Shown here in pieces: positions 1-7,656 of a stretch of 64,000 bases of DNA. The notes under the pieces are model-generated. The model was not told the DNA's origin and searched no databases. It worked only from the letters and a program-made list of their open reading frames with translations. The stretch spans positions 1 through 64,000 of the forward strand of contig JAZOAS010000149.1 of the NCBI GenBank assembly GCA_045595605.1, given 5' to 3'. Position 1 is the stretch's first letter. Every line of letters begins with the position of its first letter. The DNA is from SIG480 sp045595605. Lineage in GTDB: Bacteria > Bacillota > Clostridia > Oscillospirales > JAAYXM01. Made by a program: the position numbers and the translations under genes.

Positions 1-154
1 CAAATAATGTTGTCCCCTATTGACAACAGTGGTGTCGGGCTCTCCCATAATTCAGGACGGAAAGCTTGTGGGTGCTGTAACTCATGTCCTCGTCGGCGAC
101 CCGACAAAGGGATATGGAATTTTTATTGACAATATGCTGGACTCGGCAGGATAA
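1..154 (+). CDS. spoIVB: SpoIVB peptidase, C-terminal fragment
   Basis: The 3' end of a gene running in from the left edge. The frame ending at the TAA of 152-154 encodes SGSP (35-46), then IIQDGKLVGAVTHV and DPTKGYGI. This matches the C-terminus of SpoIVB, the S55-family serine peptidase made in the forespore that triggers SigmaK processing during sporulation; the serine of SGSP is the expected nucleophile. Oddly, this frame is closed by TAA at 5-7 and the residues before SGSP (TVV) do not match the usual G-M. Either the gene is broken just upstream or the sequence edge is unreliable. The family assignment rests on about 40 residues but the motif match is strong. Confidence 0.75.
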
Positions 155-157
155 ATG

Positions 158-190
158 AAAAGACAGAGGCACTTGCCTCTGTCTTTTATT
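158..190. terminator. Bidirectional rho-independent terminator
   Basis: A perfect 13-bp inverted repeat (158-170 with 175-187) around the loop ACTT, with A-rich and T-rich edges on both sides. It lies between the convergent spoIVB fragment and the RNA methyltransferase and could end both transcripts; the methyltransferase stop codon overlaps its right arm. Confidence 0.85.
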
Positions 191-998
191 TTTTGCAAAG
201 CTCCCAGAACGCGACGGCGGATGCGGCGGCGACGTTTAGGGAATCGACGCCGTGGGACATCGGAATTTTTACCGTGTAATCGCATTTCGCAATCGTTTCA
301 GTCTTTAATCCGTCGCCCTCTGTGCCGAGAACGATTGCAAGCTTTTCCTCACCGCGAAGCTTCTCATCGTCAATATCAAGCGTATCGTCAAGAAGCGCCA
401 TTGCGCAGGTCTTAAACCCGAGCGAAGCGAGCGTTTCCTGCCAGTTCTCATCCTTTCCGAAGAAGGTCCACGGTACCTGGAACACCGTTCCCATACTGAC
501 TCGCGCCGAGCGACGGTACAGCGGGTCAGAGCATCCGGAAGTGAGAAGAACTGCATCTATCCCGAGCGCGGCGGCTGAACGAAAAATCGCGCCGAGGTTT
601 GTCGGGTTCATTATATCCTCAAGAACTGCGATTCTGCGCGCGTTTTTGCATATCTCCTCTACTGTCGGGCGTGTCGGGCGAAGCATCGCGCAGAGCATTC
701 CGCGCGTAAGCTTATACCCCGTAAGCTTGGTCAGCACATCAAACTCCGCCGTATATACGGGGATATCTCCGCACCTCGCAATGACATCCTTCGCCTCTCC
801 ATTTATGTGGCGAGTTTCACACAGAAACGAAAGCGGAACACAACCCGCGTCAAGTGCGCGGTGAATTACCTTCGGGCTTTCTGCGATAAACTGTCCACGC
901 TTTGGCTCTTCGCGGTTTAAGAGCTGAGCCTCGGTAAGGCGCGCGTAAACATCAAGCTCCTCTGCCATAAAATCAACTATCTCAACTATCCTGCTCAT
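186..998 (-). CDS. TrmH/SpoU-family RNA 2'-O-methyltransferase
   Basis: SPOUT-class methyltransferase that transfers a methyl group from S-adenosylmethionine to a ribose 2'-OH in rRNA or tRNA. All three SpoU motifs are visible in the C-terminal half: NPTNLGAIFRS (131-141), LGTEGDGL (224-231) and IPMSHGVDSLNVA (245-257). Residues 1-110 form the N-terminal substrate-binding region seen in RlmB/TsnR-like members. I chose the ATG at 998 (270 aa) because GGAG sits 6 nt before it; a longer reading from TTG at 1010 would place that ribosome site inside the gene. The target nucleotide cannot be told from sequence. Confidence 0.88.
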   Translation of the reverse strand: MSRIVEIVDFMAEELDVYARLTEAQLLNREEPKRGQFIAESPKVIHRALDAGCVPLSFLCETRHINGEAKDVIARCGDIPVYTAEFDVLTKLTGYKLTRGMLCAMLRPTRPTVEEICKNARRIAVLEDIMNPTNLGAIFRSAAALGIDAVLLTSGCSDPLYRRSARVSMGTVFQVPWTFFGKDENWQETLASLGFKTCAMALLDDTLDIDDEKLRGEEKLAIVLGTEGDGLKTETIAKCDYTVKIPMSHGVDSLNVAAASAVAFWELCKK

Positions 999-1060
999 AT
1001 TCTTCTCCAAAATTTTTCTTTCCTATATTATAATATCGCGTCTCCCTTCTGTCAAACGCG

Positions 1061-1093
1061 AAATCACCGTGAGGAAACCCTCACGGTGATTTT
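1061..1093 (-). terminator. Hairpin between oxidoreductase and methyltransferase genes
   Basis: A 14-bp near-perfect inverted repeat (1061-1074 with 1080-1093, loop GAAAC). It lies downstream of the oxidoreductase gene and upstream of the methyltransferase gene, both on the minus strand. The T tract on the minus-strand side is short, so termination may be partial. Confidence 0.5.
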
Positions 1094-1133
1094 GTTTTGT
1101 TATATTTTATTTTAAATATACAATTTGTTTTTA

Positions 1134-2522
1134 TTAAAGAAGCTTCTGGCCCATAATTACACCCATAACAGACGCCATCATAAGGCCTCTCGTCCAACCG
1201 CTTGAGTCGCCAAGACAGTGGAGACCCGTGATACTTGTGTTAAAATCGCGGTCCATTTTTACGCGGTTTGAGTAGAACTTGAGCTCCGGTGAATAGAGGA
1301 GCGTTTCTGCCGAGGCAAAGCCCGGAACAACATTGTCAACCGCGGCGATGAAGTTGATTATGCTTATCATCGCGCGGTACGGCATTGCCGCCGTGATGTC
1401 GCCCGCTACCGCATCTGGAAGCGTCGGCTTCACATTTGACTGAGCAAGCTCCTTTGCCCAGGTGCGCTTTCCGTCAAGTATGTCGCCATACCTCTGAACG
1501 AGGATATGTCCCGCGCCGAGCATATTCGTAAGCTCGCCAACCTTCTGCGCATACAGAATCGGCTGATTGAACGGCTCGTTGAAGTTGTGTGAGCATAAAA
1601 TTGCGAGGTTCGTGTTATCCGACTTCAATTCCTTATACGAATGTCCGTTTACAACAGCGAGGTCGTTGTCGTAGTTCTCCTGGCTGACAAATCCGCCCGG
1701 GTTCTGACAGAAGGTGCGGACCTTGTTCTTAAACGGCTTCGGGTAACCTATGAGCTTCGACTCATAAAGCACCTCGTTTACCTTCTCCATAACCTCATTT
1801 CTGACCTCGACGCGAACACCGATATCAACCGTTCCCGGCTGATGGGCGATGTCGTGCTCTGCGCAGACGCTTTCAAGCCAGCTTGCGCCGCGACGACCCG
1901 TTGCAACAACGGTGTGGTCTGCGTGAATTTCGCGGGTCTCTCCGCTCTTTTCGATATACGCGCCTGTGCAAGCGCTGTTTTCGATTATAATATCGTTGCA
2001 CTGCCAACCGAAAAGAATCTCAACACCCTTTTTCTGGAGGTACTCTTCTATTGCGAGGTAGAGCCCCTGAGCCTTTTCTGTTCCGAGGTGACGAATCGGG
2101 CAGTCAACAAGGCGAAGACCCGCCTGAATTGCCTTGAGGCGGATGTTCTTGACCTCCTCACTTCTGCCGATTCCCTCAACATGCTCGTCAGCGCCGAACT
2201 CAAGATATATCTTGTCGGTATATTCAATCATCTCTGCGGCGTAATCGTATCCGATAAGCTCGGGAAGCATTCCGCCAACCTCAGGCGAAAGCGAGAGCTT
2301 TCCGTCCGAAAATGCACCTGCGCCCGAAAAACCTGTTGTGATGTTGCAATAGGGCTTGCAATTTACACATTCCTTTGTCTTTGATTTCGGGCACTTTCTC
2401 TCTTTGATTGATCTGCCCTTTTCGACTATAACTATTTTTTTGTTACTTCCGCGTCTCACAAGCTCAAGCGCAGTAAAGATACCGGCAGGGCCCGCTCCGA
2501 TTATCGCTACATCGTATTTCAT
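1134..2522 (-). CDS. FAD-dependent oxidoreductase (COG2509-like)
   Basis: A 462-aa flavoprotein of the uncharacterised FAD-dependent dehydrogenase family. It begins with a Rossmann dinucleotide-binding fold, MKYDVAIIGAGPAG (1-14), with an acidic strand end IVEKG about 20 residues later, then a cysteine-rich stretch (KCPKSKTKECVNCKPYC) and a GFSGAGAFSDGKLS segment typical of the family. The C-terminus has a second FAD-contact segment, GLHCLGDSSGWTRGL. No signal peptide, so cytoplasmic. I chose the ATG at 2522, preceded by GGAG with 9-nt spacing, over the upstream TTG at 2537. Substrate unknown; the family name is about as far as sequence allows. Confidence 0.8.
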   Translation of the reverse strand: MKYDVAIIGAGPAGIFTALELVRRGSNKKIVIVEKGRSIKERKCPKSKTKECVNCKPYCNITTGFSGAGAFSDGKLSLSPEVGGMLPELIGYDYAAEMIEYTDKIYLEFGADEHVEGIGRSEEVKNIRLKAIQAGLRLVDCPIRHLGTEKAQGLYLAIEEYLQKKGVEILFGWQCNDIIIENSACTGAYIEKSGETREIHADHTVVATGRRGASWLESVCAEHDIAHQPGTVDIGVRVEVRNEVMEKVNEVLYESKLIGYPKPFKNKVRTFCQNPGGFVSQENYDNDLAVVNGHSYKELKSDNTNLAILCSHNFNEPFNQPILYAQKVGELTNMLGAGHILVQRYGDILDGKRTWAKELAQSNVKPTLPDAVAGDITAAMPYRAMISIINFIAAVDNVVPGFASAETLLYSPELKFYSNRVKMDRDFNTSITGLHCLGDSSGWTRGLMMASVMGVIMGQKLL

Positions 2523-2556
2523 TTTTATCAGCTCCAAAATTTACACTTACTCTGTC

Positions 2557-3156
2557 CTATTTTTGAGGTACAAGGTCCGGTTCTATCATTATCTGCGCTT
2601 TATAGCGGTGGTAATAATCCCTTACTGCGCTTAATTCATCAGGCGAAAAGCGCTGTTTGGCAAGCTTATATGCCGCGAGGCGCTCTTCACGAGTAAGCCC
2701 GCCTGCAAGAAGGGATGCAAGATAAGATATATCGCCGCCTGAAAGGTGTGAGGTGATAAGCCGTACCATCGCAAGCTTCTCCTTACGGCTGATAGAATTG
2801 AGGAGTTTTTCCGTGAACTTATCAACTGCTTCTGCACGGCTTTCTTCCGGTTCCTGAGGTTTTGCAGCCTGCGAAGGCTCTTCCTTCTTCCCTTCGTTAC
2901 CGGTGACGGACGGTTCTTTTTCGGTCTCCTGAGACGGAGCAATTTCTTCATTTTCTGCGTTATCTTCGGTCTCCGTCATTTCATAAAGGTCTGTAACCGA
3001 CATTTCTCCGCTATCGAGCATATTCTCAACCACTGATGATACCATTTTCTTCTGCGCATATTCAATGGCGATATTGTATGCCGCAAACCCTGCCGCGACG
3101 ATGAAAACAACAATACAAAGGAGAACGATAAGAGTTCTTTTCGTTTTTTTCTTCAT
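2557..3156 (-). CDS. Membrane-anchored protein of unknown function
   Basis: A 199-aa protein I do not recognise. After a basic start (MKKKTKR) a single hydrophobic helix (about 8-28) should anchor it in the membrane with the rest outside. Residues 45-115 form a low-complexity Glu/Pro/Ser-rich linker, and 120-199 a compact charged helical region containing SGGDISYLASLLAGGLTRE, which may be the working domain. The start is the ATG at 3156 with GGAGG 7 nt upstream; the longer reading to 3189 lacks a ribosome site. It is followed on the same strand by the oxidoreductase gene after 34 nt, so the two may share a transcript. Confidence 0.65.
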   Translation of the reverse strand: MKKKTKRTLIVLLCIVVFIVAAGFAAYNIAIEYAQKKMVSSVVENMLDSGEMSVTDLYEMTETEDNAENEEIAPSQETEKEPSVTGNEGKKEEPSQAAKPQEPEESRAEAVDKFTEKLLNSISRKEKLAMVRLITSHLSGGDISYLASLLAGGLTREERLAAYKLAKQRFSPDELSAVRDYYHRYKAQIMIEPDLVPQK

Positions 3157-3189
3157 TTCAGTCCTCCAACTCAGACTTTTACACAGCAT

Positions 3190-3221
3190 ACAAGCGTCCG
3201 GTAAAACTAACGGACGCTTGT
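3190..3221. repeat. Inverted repeat in gap
   Basis: An 11-bp perfect inverted repeat (3190-3200 with 3211-3221) with a 10-nt loop, between the SLH-protein gene and the downstream membrane-protein gene. It has no T tract on either side, so it is not a standard terminator; it could be an mRNA 3'-end stabiliser or a weak terminator. Confidence 0.4.
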
Positions 3222-3316
3222 AGAAACAGTTAAATCAAATATTTTCCGGAGTTTTTTGTTTAACTCCGCAAAGCTTACAGACAAGTTTCAGTCCAAAAGC
3301 TTATTATATTTGCAGC

Positions 3317-5170
3317 TTATGCTTCCGGAACAATCATCTTTACAGTATAAGTCTTACCGTTAATTGTTCCCTTAAATGAAGCGATGTTGAAGTCGATGCA
3401 AGATACATCGCGGTCATCGAAGAGATCCTGCAACCACTTGTCAGCTGAAGCATCGCCTTCGTATGCGATATATGCGCTCTCAACCATGTCTGCAAGGTTT
3501 CCGAGAGTCATGCTGCCAACAATGTTTCCATGTGCGTCGGTAATACCGATAATCTCTGAAACTGCGCGGCTTGTTGAAGCTAACATCTCGCCGAGAAGCT
3601 CGTTGATGCCCTTCTCTTCGTTTGTATCAAAGTCAACCTCGCTAAATCCGTCAGAAGAAATAGCTACGGTCTTGTTTGCAACAACACAGAGCTCATGGAG
3701 AGTAATATCTCTCCAGCCTGCACCTTCAAGAGCGCTGAGGTCAAAGGTAATAGTTGAGCCGGAAACTTTTGCGTAAAGCTTTGTCTCCTGCGGACCGTAA
3801 GAAATCCATGTTCCGTTGTTTTCTGCGCCGGAGATAATCTTGAATGTGTCGCTGCCGCCGGCTGCTGAACCTGAACCCGGAGTTACTGCCGGCTTGTCGT
3901 CTTCCTTATCATCTACCGGAGGAACTACCGGTGTTGACGGCTTTGACGGAGTATTGTCTGTAACATTTGTGTTGGGAGTTGTTACTGTTGAACCTGAACC
4001 GTTGATTGTTGCATTTCCAACATTACCGCTACCTGAAACGTTTGTATTTTCACCGTTAACAACTACATTTTCAACCTTAGCACCTGACTCAACCTTAACG
4101 TGGTTGTCAGCACCACTTACAGTAACGTTTGTGGTATCCTTGTTGATTGTAACTTCTGAAGAAGATGAGTTGATAACTACTTCATTTGCTGAAACATCAA
4201 GCTTAACATCGTTGCTGTTTTCCGCAACAACAACCTTGTCAACCTTAACAGTATCTTCAGCCTTGACAGTTGCATTGTTTGTCGGGTTACCGACTACAAC
4301 CTGAGAAGCTGATGAATCACCCTTGATTGAAACTTCACCGCCACGGATAACGATACGACCTGTAACTGTTACGTTTGAAAGGTCGATTTCTGCGCCACCA
4401 ACAGCATCTGTAATATAAAGGTCGCCTTCAATTACAGCACCGTCAAGGTTAATGTTTGCATCGTTGAGGATAACGCTTCCTTCAACCTTCTTGCCTGCAT
4501 AGCCATTTCTGTCCTTTGCAATGTAGCAAGCGATACGGTCGAGCATTGCTGCAAACTCAGCGCGGGTAACATTTGACTTCGGACGAAGAGTATTTGTGCT
4601 GTCACCAAGGACTACGCCTGATTCGATAAGAGCGTTTGTAGCAGGCTTTGCCCAATCAGAAACTGCCTTTGCATCGTTGAACTTGTTTGCTGCGCCCTTG
4701 TCATTCTCTGTATGGAGGAATGTACGAGCAAGGATGGTAAATGTCTGCTCACGGGTAATCGGAGCAGTCGGCATCATCTTATTTCCTGAACCGTTGATGA
4801 TCTTAATAGCAACACCTGACTGCATTGAGTCATAGTACCATGCATTGAGAGCGATATCAACATACTTTTCGATGTCAGCCTTGCTTGCATGTGCACCGAG
4901 AACGCGAACCATCATAGCAACCATTTCAGCGCGGGTGAGGTTATCATCCGGACGAATCTTGTTTTCATGACCGTTCATAACGCCGTTCTGAACTGCACAG
5001 TTGAGACCCTGGTACTTCCAGCTTCCTTCTTCAGGAGCATCTACGAATGAACCAAGTCGGTTTTCTTCATGGTGGATTCCTACTCTGCCGTCGCCTTCTG
5101 CACCGACGAGTGTTGCGAGCATTGCAATACACAACACTGCTGCAAGCAAAATTCTTAATGTCTTTTTCAT
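3317..5170 (-). CDS. SLH-domain cell-surface protein
   Basis: A 617-aa secreted wall protein. A signal peptide (MKKTLRILLAAVLCIAMLATLVGAEG is its region, cleavage near residue 24) is followed by three S-layer homology modules over about 35-220, each with the F-x-D/W-A and LTRAE/ITREQ/VTRAEF signatures. These modules bind pyruvylated secondary wall polymers. Residues about 225-395 are a run of short beta-strand repeats rich in V, N, T and S, suggestive of a beta-helix or stalk. A Pro/Asp/Gly/Ser linker and a C-terminal domain of unknown fold (about 440-617) follow. The start is the ATG at 5170, preceded by AAGG; the longer reading to 5218 would bury the signal peptide. It sits beside the cpsB-D-C genes. 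Confidence 0.88.
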   Translation of the reverse strand: MKKTLRILLAAVLCIAMLATLVGAEGDGRVGIHHEENRLGSFVDAPEEGSWKYQGLNCAVQNGVMNGHENKIRPDDNLTRAEMVAMMVRVLGAHASKADIEKYVDIALNAWYYDSMQSGVAIKIINGSGNKMMPTAPITREQTFTILARTFLHTENDKGAANKFNDAKAVSDWAKPATNALIESGVVLGDSTNTLRPKSNVTRAEFAAMLDRIACYIAKDRNGYAGKKVEGSVILNDANINLDGAVIEGDLYITDAVGGAEIDLSNVTVTGRIVIRGGEVSIKGDSSASQVVVGNPTNNATVKAEDTVKVDKVVVAENSNDVKLDVSANEVVINSSSSEVTINKDTTNVTVSGADNHVKVESGAKVENVVVNGENTNVSGSGNVGNATINGSGSTVTTPNTNVTDNTPSKPSTPVVPPVDDKEDDKPAVTPGSGSAAGGSDTFKIISGAENNGTWISYGPQETKLYAKVSGSTITFDLSALEGAGWRDITLHELCVVANKTVAISSDGFSEVDFDTNEEKGINELLGEMLASTSRAVSEIIGITDAHGNIVGSMTLGNLADMVESAYIAYEGDASADKWLQDLFDDRDVSCIDFNIASFKGTINGKTYTVKMIVPEA

Positions 5171-5218
5171 AAATAAAACACCTTCCCTAAAAATTTTTCC
5201 TTTTTGCTTTATTTTCAC

Positions 5219-5893
5219 TTACCTTTCGGCAAGTATTTTACGCGAATTTGCTATAATCTGCGAAATCGGGTCCCCGATTTTCTTTACCGCCTTTGTAAAG
5301 CGCTTGTAGGTATTCTCACCTTCACCGTGGACATCACTGCCGATAAAATGAGCGCCGCCGGTTTTTAAAAGCTCCAAACACTCGCGCTTTGCCTTCCCGA
5401 ATTTGAGAAGCGACTCAACATTGACCTGAAACAGCGCACCCTCGATTTTCAGAAGCTTTTCCCTTCCTTTGGGTGAATACCTGTCGATATGCGCGAGAAT
5501 CGGCTTGATTCCGCGCTGTATGATTTCGGAAACAAAATCGAACATCCAGTAGGGCCATGGCTCGGGCGGGAATTCGAGAAGCATATAGCTTGTGCCCTCG
5601 ATACAAAGCTTCGAAAGCTCCGGAAGCTCTGAAAGCCCTATCGCGAGCTGAACCTCTGCCCCTTTTACGATTTTAATACCGCTTTCATTTTTTGACTGAA
5701 GTCTTGCAAAGCACTTCTCCCGCCGAAGCAAAAACTCTTCGATTGTGTCATTTTGTATATAAAAGTGAGGAGTTGCGATTATCGTATCAATCCCTGCCTC
5801 TTTCGCGTTCTCAAGCTGAGAGAGACTCACCTTGGTATTTGCAGAGCCGTGGTCGGCGTGCGGGAGAATATGTGCGTGAAAATCTACATACAT
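5219..5893 (-). CDS. cpsB: Tyrosine-protein phosphatase CpsB/YwqE family
   Basis: A 224-aa PHP-fold, metal-dependent phosphotyrosine phosphatase that dephosphorylates the CpsD-type kinase and so resets capsule synthesis. The N-terminus DFHAHILPHADHGS carries the metal-binding His/Asp cluster; ATPHF (about 40), EFPPEPWP, LAHIDRY and GSDVHGE supply further expected histidines and acidic residues. Length matches the family. It follows the kinase gene by 15 nt with only a poor ribosome site, so translational coupling is likely. This is the last gene of the cpsC-D-B group; the SLH gene follows after 48 nt. Confidence 0.9.
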   Translation of the reverse strand: MYVDFHAHILPHADHGSANTKVSLSQLENAKEAGIDTIIATPHFYIQNDTIEEFLLRREKCFARLQSKNESGIKIVKGAEVQLAIGLSELPELSKLCIEGTSYMLLEFPPEPWPYWMFDFVSEIIQRGIKPILAHIDRYSPKGREKLLKIEGALFQVNVESLLKFGKAKRECLELLKTGGAHFIGSDVHGEGENTYKRFTKAVKKIGDPISQIIANSRKILAER

Positions 5894-5908
5894 AGGGGTA
5901 TTATCTTT

Positions 5909-6742
5909 CTACTCTTTGGCTTTCTTTCTTTTTTCAGCTTCAGACGAAATCTCCTGCATCTTTTCGCGGGCAGCGTGGGTACCGTAACCGTAATAGCCGT
6001 AGCCGTAACCGTAACCGTACTTGCGCTCGTATTTTTTCCTATAGCTGTACTTTGCAAAAAGCTCTACCTTTTCGGAGCCGTTGAAAACGAAGCCGAGAAC
6101 TTTTCCTCCGACACCGTAAATATCTTCTACTGTTTTTTTAATTGTTTGAAGCTGCGCCTTTTTTTCGCGGACAACGAAAACTACACCGTCAATCTTTGAT
6201 GCAAACGACGAAAGGTCCGATACGATGTGAACAGGCGGAGTATCAATCAAAATGAAGTCATACTTCTCGCGCAAGGATTCAAGCATCTCTTCAAAACGCG
6301 AGGTCATAAAGAGCTCTGAAGGAGACGGCGGAAGCGTTCCCGCAGAGATTACATCAAGACTTTCATACTCGGTTTTTACGATAGGAATTTCTTCAACAAA
6401 TTCTCCAAGGTAATCTGACAGACCCGGCGAGAGCGGAACGCTTAAGTGATTATGCACCTGCGGTCTTCTCATATCGGCATCGATAACAAGAATCTTTTTA
6501 TCCACCCCGGAAAAAGATATACCGAGATTTACACAGTTTGTTGTTTTTCCTTCGTTTGCAACCGTACTTGAAAACGCAACAACCTTCTTTTCTTCACGAA
6601 GCATAAAGAGGAAGTTTGTTCTCATTTTTTTATATGCTTCAACAATGGCAAAATGGCTACTGTCCGAGAGGAGTCCTTTTTTTGCGTTGTTTTCAAGATT
6701 AGCGTCTTTTCTTAAAAGTCGGGAGATGCGCCTTTTCATCAT
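5909..6742 (-). CDS. cpsD: Capsular BY-kinase CpsD/YwqD family
   Basis: A 277-aa bacterial tyrosine kinase that works with its membrane partner to regulate polysaccharide polymerisation and export. Walker A-like FSSTVANEGKTT (57-68), Walker A' ILVIDADMR (84-92) and Walker B FILIDTPP (163-170) are present. The C-terminus has the tyrosine cluster of this family, here a striking Tyr-Gly run (231-254) that is the expected autophosphorylation tail. The start codon lies 2 nt after the stop of the cpsC-like gene, so the two are probably translated together. It ends in a Lys/Glu-rich tail after the tyrosines, slightly unusual but not disabling. Confidence 0.92.
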   Translation of the reverse strand: MMKRRISRLLRKDANLENNAKKGLLSDSSHFAIVEAYKKMRTNFLFMLREEKKVVAFSSTVANEGKTTNCVNLGISFSGVDKKILVIDADMRRPQVHNHLSVPLSPGLSDYLGEFVEEIPIVKTEYESLDVISAGTLPPSPSELFMTSRFEEMLESLREKYDFILIDTPPVHIVSDLSSFASKIDGVVFVVREKKAQLQTIKKTVEDIYGVGGKVLGFVFNGSEKVELFAKYSYRKKYERKYGYGYGYGYYGYGTHAAREKMQEISSEAEKRKKAKE

Positions 6743-6744
6743 AA

Positions 6745-7473
6745 TTACTTCGCCCCCTCTTTCTTTTTGCTCTTTGATTTCTTTTTCTTTGAGACTTCCT
6801 CCAGAAGCTCAAATGAGGGGATAACGCCTATAATAGGAAAGTTTTCAAACGCCTCTTCAAGGTCAAACTCGTCGTGAACTCTGCCATCAAAAAATTCTTT
6901 GAGGATATAAGTTCCAATGGAGAGGATAGCGCCGATAAGAGCACCGAGAACGGTGTTCTTCGGGATATTCGGAGCAGACGGGGAACGCGGAAGGGTTGCT
7001 GTATCAACGATTGTAACTCTACCACCGCTTATAACTCTTTCAATTTCGCCGGGAGCGACCTTTGTTATTGTATCCGCAATAATCGCAGCCTCACGCGGGT
7101 CAGTATGCGTAACGGAGATTCTGAAAATTTCCGTTGAAGAAACCGACTCTGCTGAAATCATTCCTCGTACCTGCTCAAGAGAATAACCAAGGCCCGATTC
7201 CTTCGCGACCTTACCAAGAACCGTACGGCTATCAAGAATAACAACACAGGTTTCAAGAAGCTCACGCGAAACATAAAGCTCGTTTGAAGTAACGGATGTA
7301 CTCTTTTTCTCTGCCGTACCAGAAACATGCAAAAGCGCGGTAGAAGTATATACAGGGGTCATGTAGTATGCACTGACGACATAAAACAAAACTCCGCCAA
7401 GCAGTATTGCCGCGAGTATTTCCCTGATGTGCGAAAGCAACATAAACAGGGTTTTTTTGAAATCAAGTTCCAT
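6745..7473 (-). CDS. cpsC: Chain-length determinant / kinase activator CpsC (Wzz family)
   Basis: A 242-aa membrane protein of the Wzz/CpsC/YwqC type that sets polysaccharide chain length and activates the adjacent kinase through its cytoplasmic C-terminus. Two transmembrane helices (about 18-40 and 175-195) flank an extracellular domain; the PRSPSAPN motif just before the second helix is the proline-rich signature of the family. The C-terminal tail is lysine-rich (KKKKSKSKKKEG). I chose ATG at 7473 (GGAGG with 9-nt spacing) over GTG at 7479, which is too close to the ribosome site. Confidence 0.9.
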   Translation of the reverse strand: MELDFKKTLFMLLSHIREILAAILLGGVLFYVVSAYYMTPVYTSTALLHVSGTAEKKSTSVTSNELYVSRELLETCVVILDSRTVLGKVAKESGLGYSLEQVRGMISAESVSSTEIFRISVTHTDPREAAIIADTITKVAPGEIERVISGGRVTIVDTATLPRSPSAPNIPKNTVLGALIGAILSIGTYILKEFFDGRVHDEFDLEEAFENFPIIGVIPSFELLEEVSKKKKSKSKKKEGAK

Positions 7474-7565
7474 ATGCACTTTCCTCCAACCAAAGAAGCT
7501 TTCTAAAAAAGCTTCCCTATACTCAATCCCATTAGCCTTGTGTTCTTATCAACTGATAAAACACG

Positions 7566-7586
7566 GCGCAAAAATACATTTGCGCA
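7566..7586 (-). other. Hairpin in the cpsC leader
   Basis: A perfect 7-bp inverted repeat GCGCAAA/TTTGCGC with a 7-nt loop lies in the predicted 5' untranslated region of the cpsC-D-B transcript. A second weaker stem (about 7535-7562, GTGTT/AACAC type with TTATC/GATAA inside) precedes it. The leader is about 125 nt long, long enough for regulation, but I recognise no known riboswitch. Confidence 0.4.
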
Positions 7587-7603
7587 AAACTACCATTATG
7601 ATA

Positions 7604-7632
7604 ATAATATCATATTAAAATTATTTTGTAAA
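7604..7632 (-). promoter_or_regulatory. Promoter for cpsC-D-B
   Basis: On the minus strand, -35 TTTACA (7627-7632) and -10 TATTAT (7604-7609) are 17 nt apart. This SigA-type promoter lies just past the end of aroE-aroK, giving the capsule regulatory genes their own start. Confidence 0.55.
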
Positions 7633-7656
7633 GAGAAATCACACTTTTTTTTGCTT

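Noticed and set aside
1641..2384. 247-codon plus-strand open frame
   Set aside because: Antisense of the FAD oxidoreductase gene; no recognisable protein features.
3190..3221. Rho-independent terminator
   Set aside because: The hairpin is perfect but there is no T tract on either strand, so I list it only as an inverted repeat.
3816..4304. 162-codon plus-strand open frame
   Set aside because: Mirror of the low-complexity stalk of the SLH protein, giving a T/S/V/P-rich nonsense protein.
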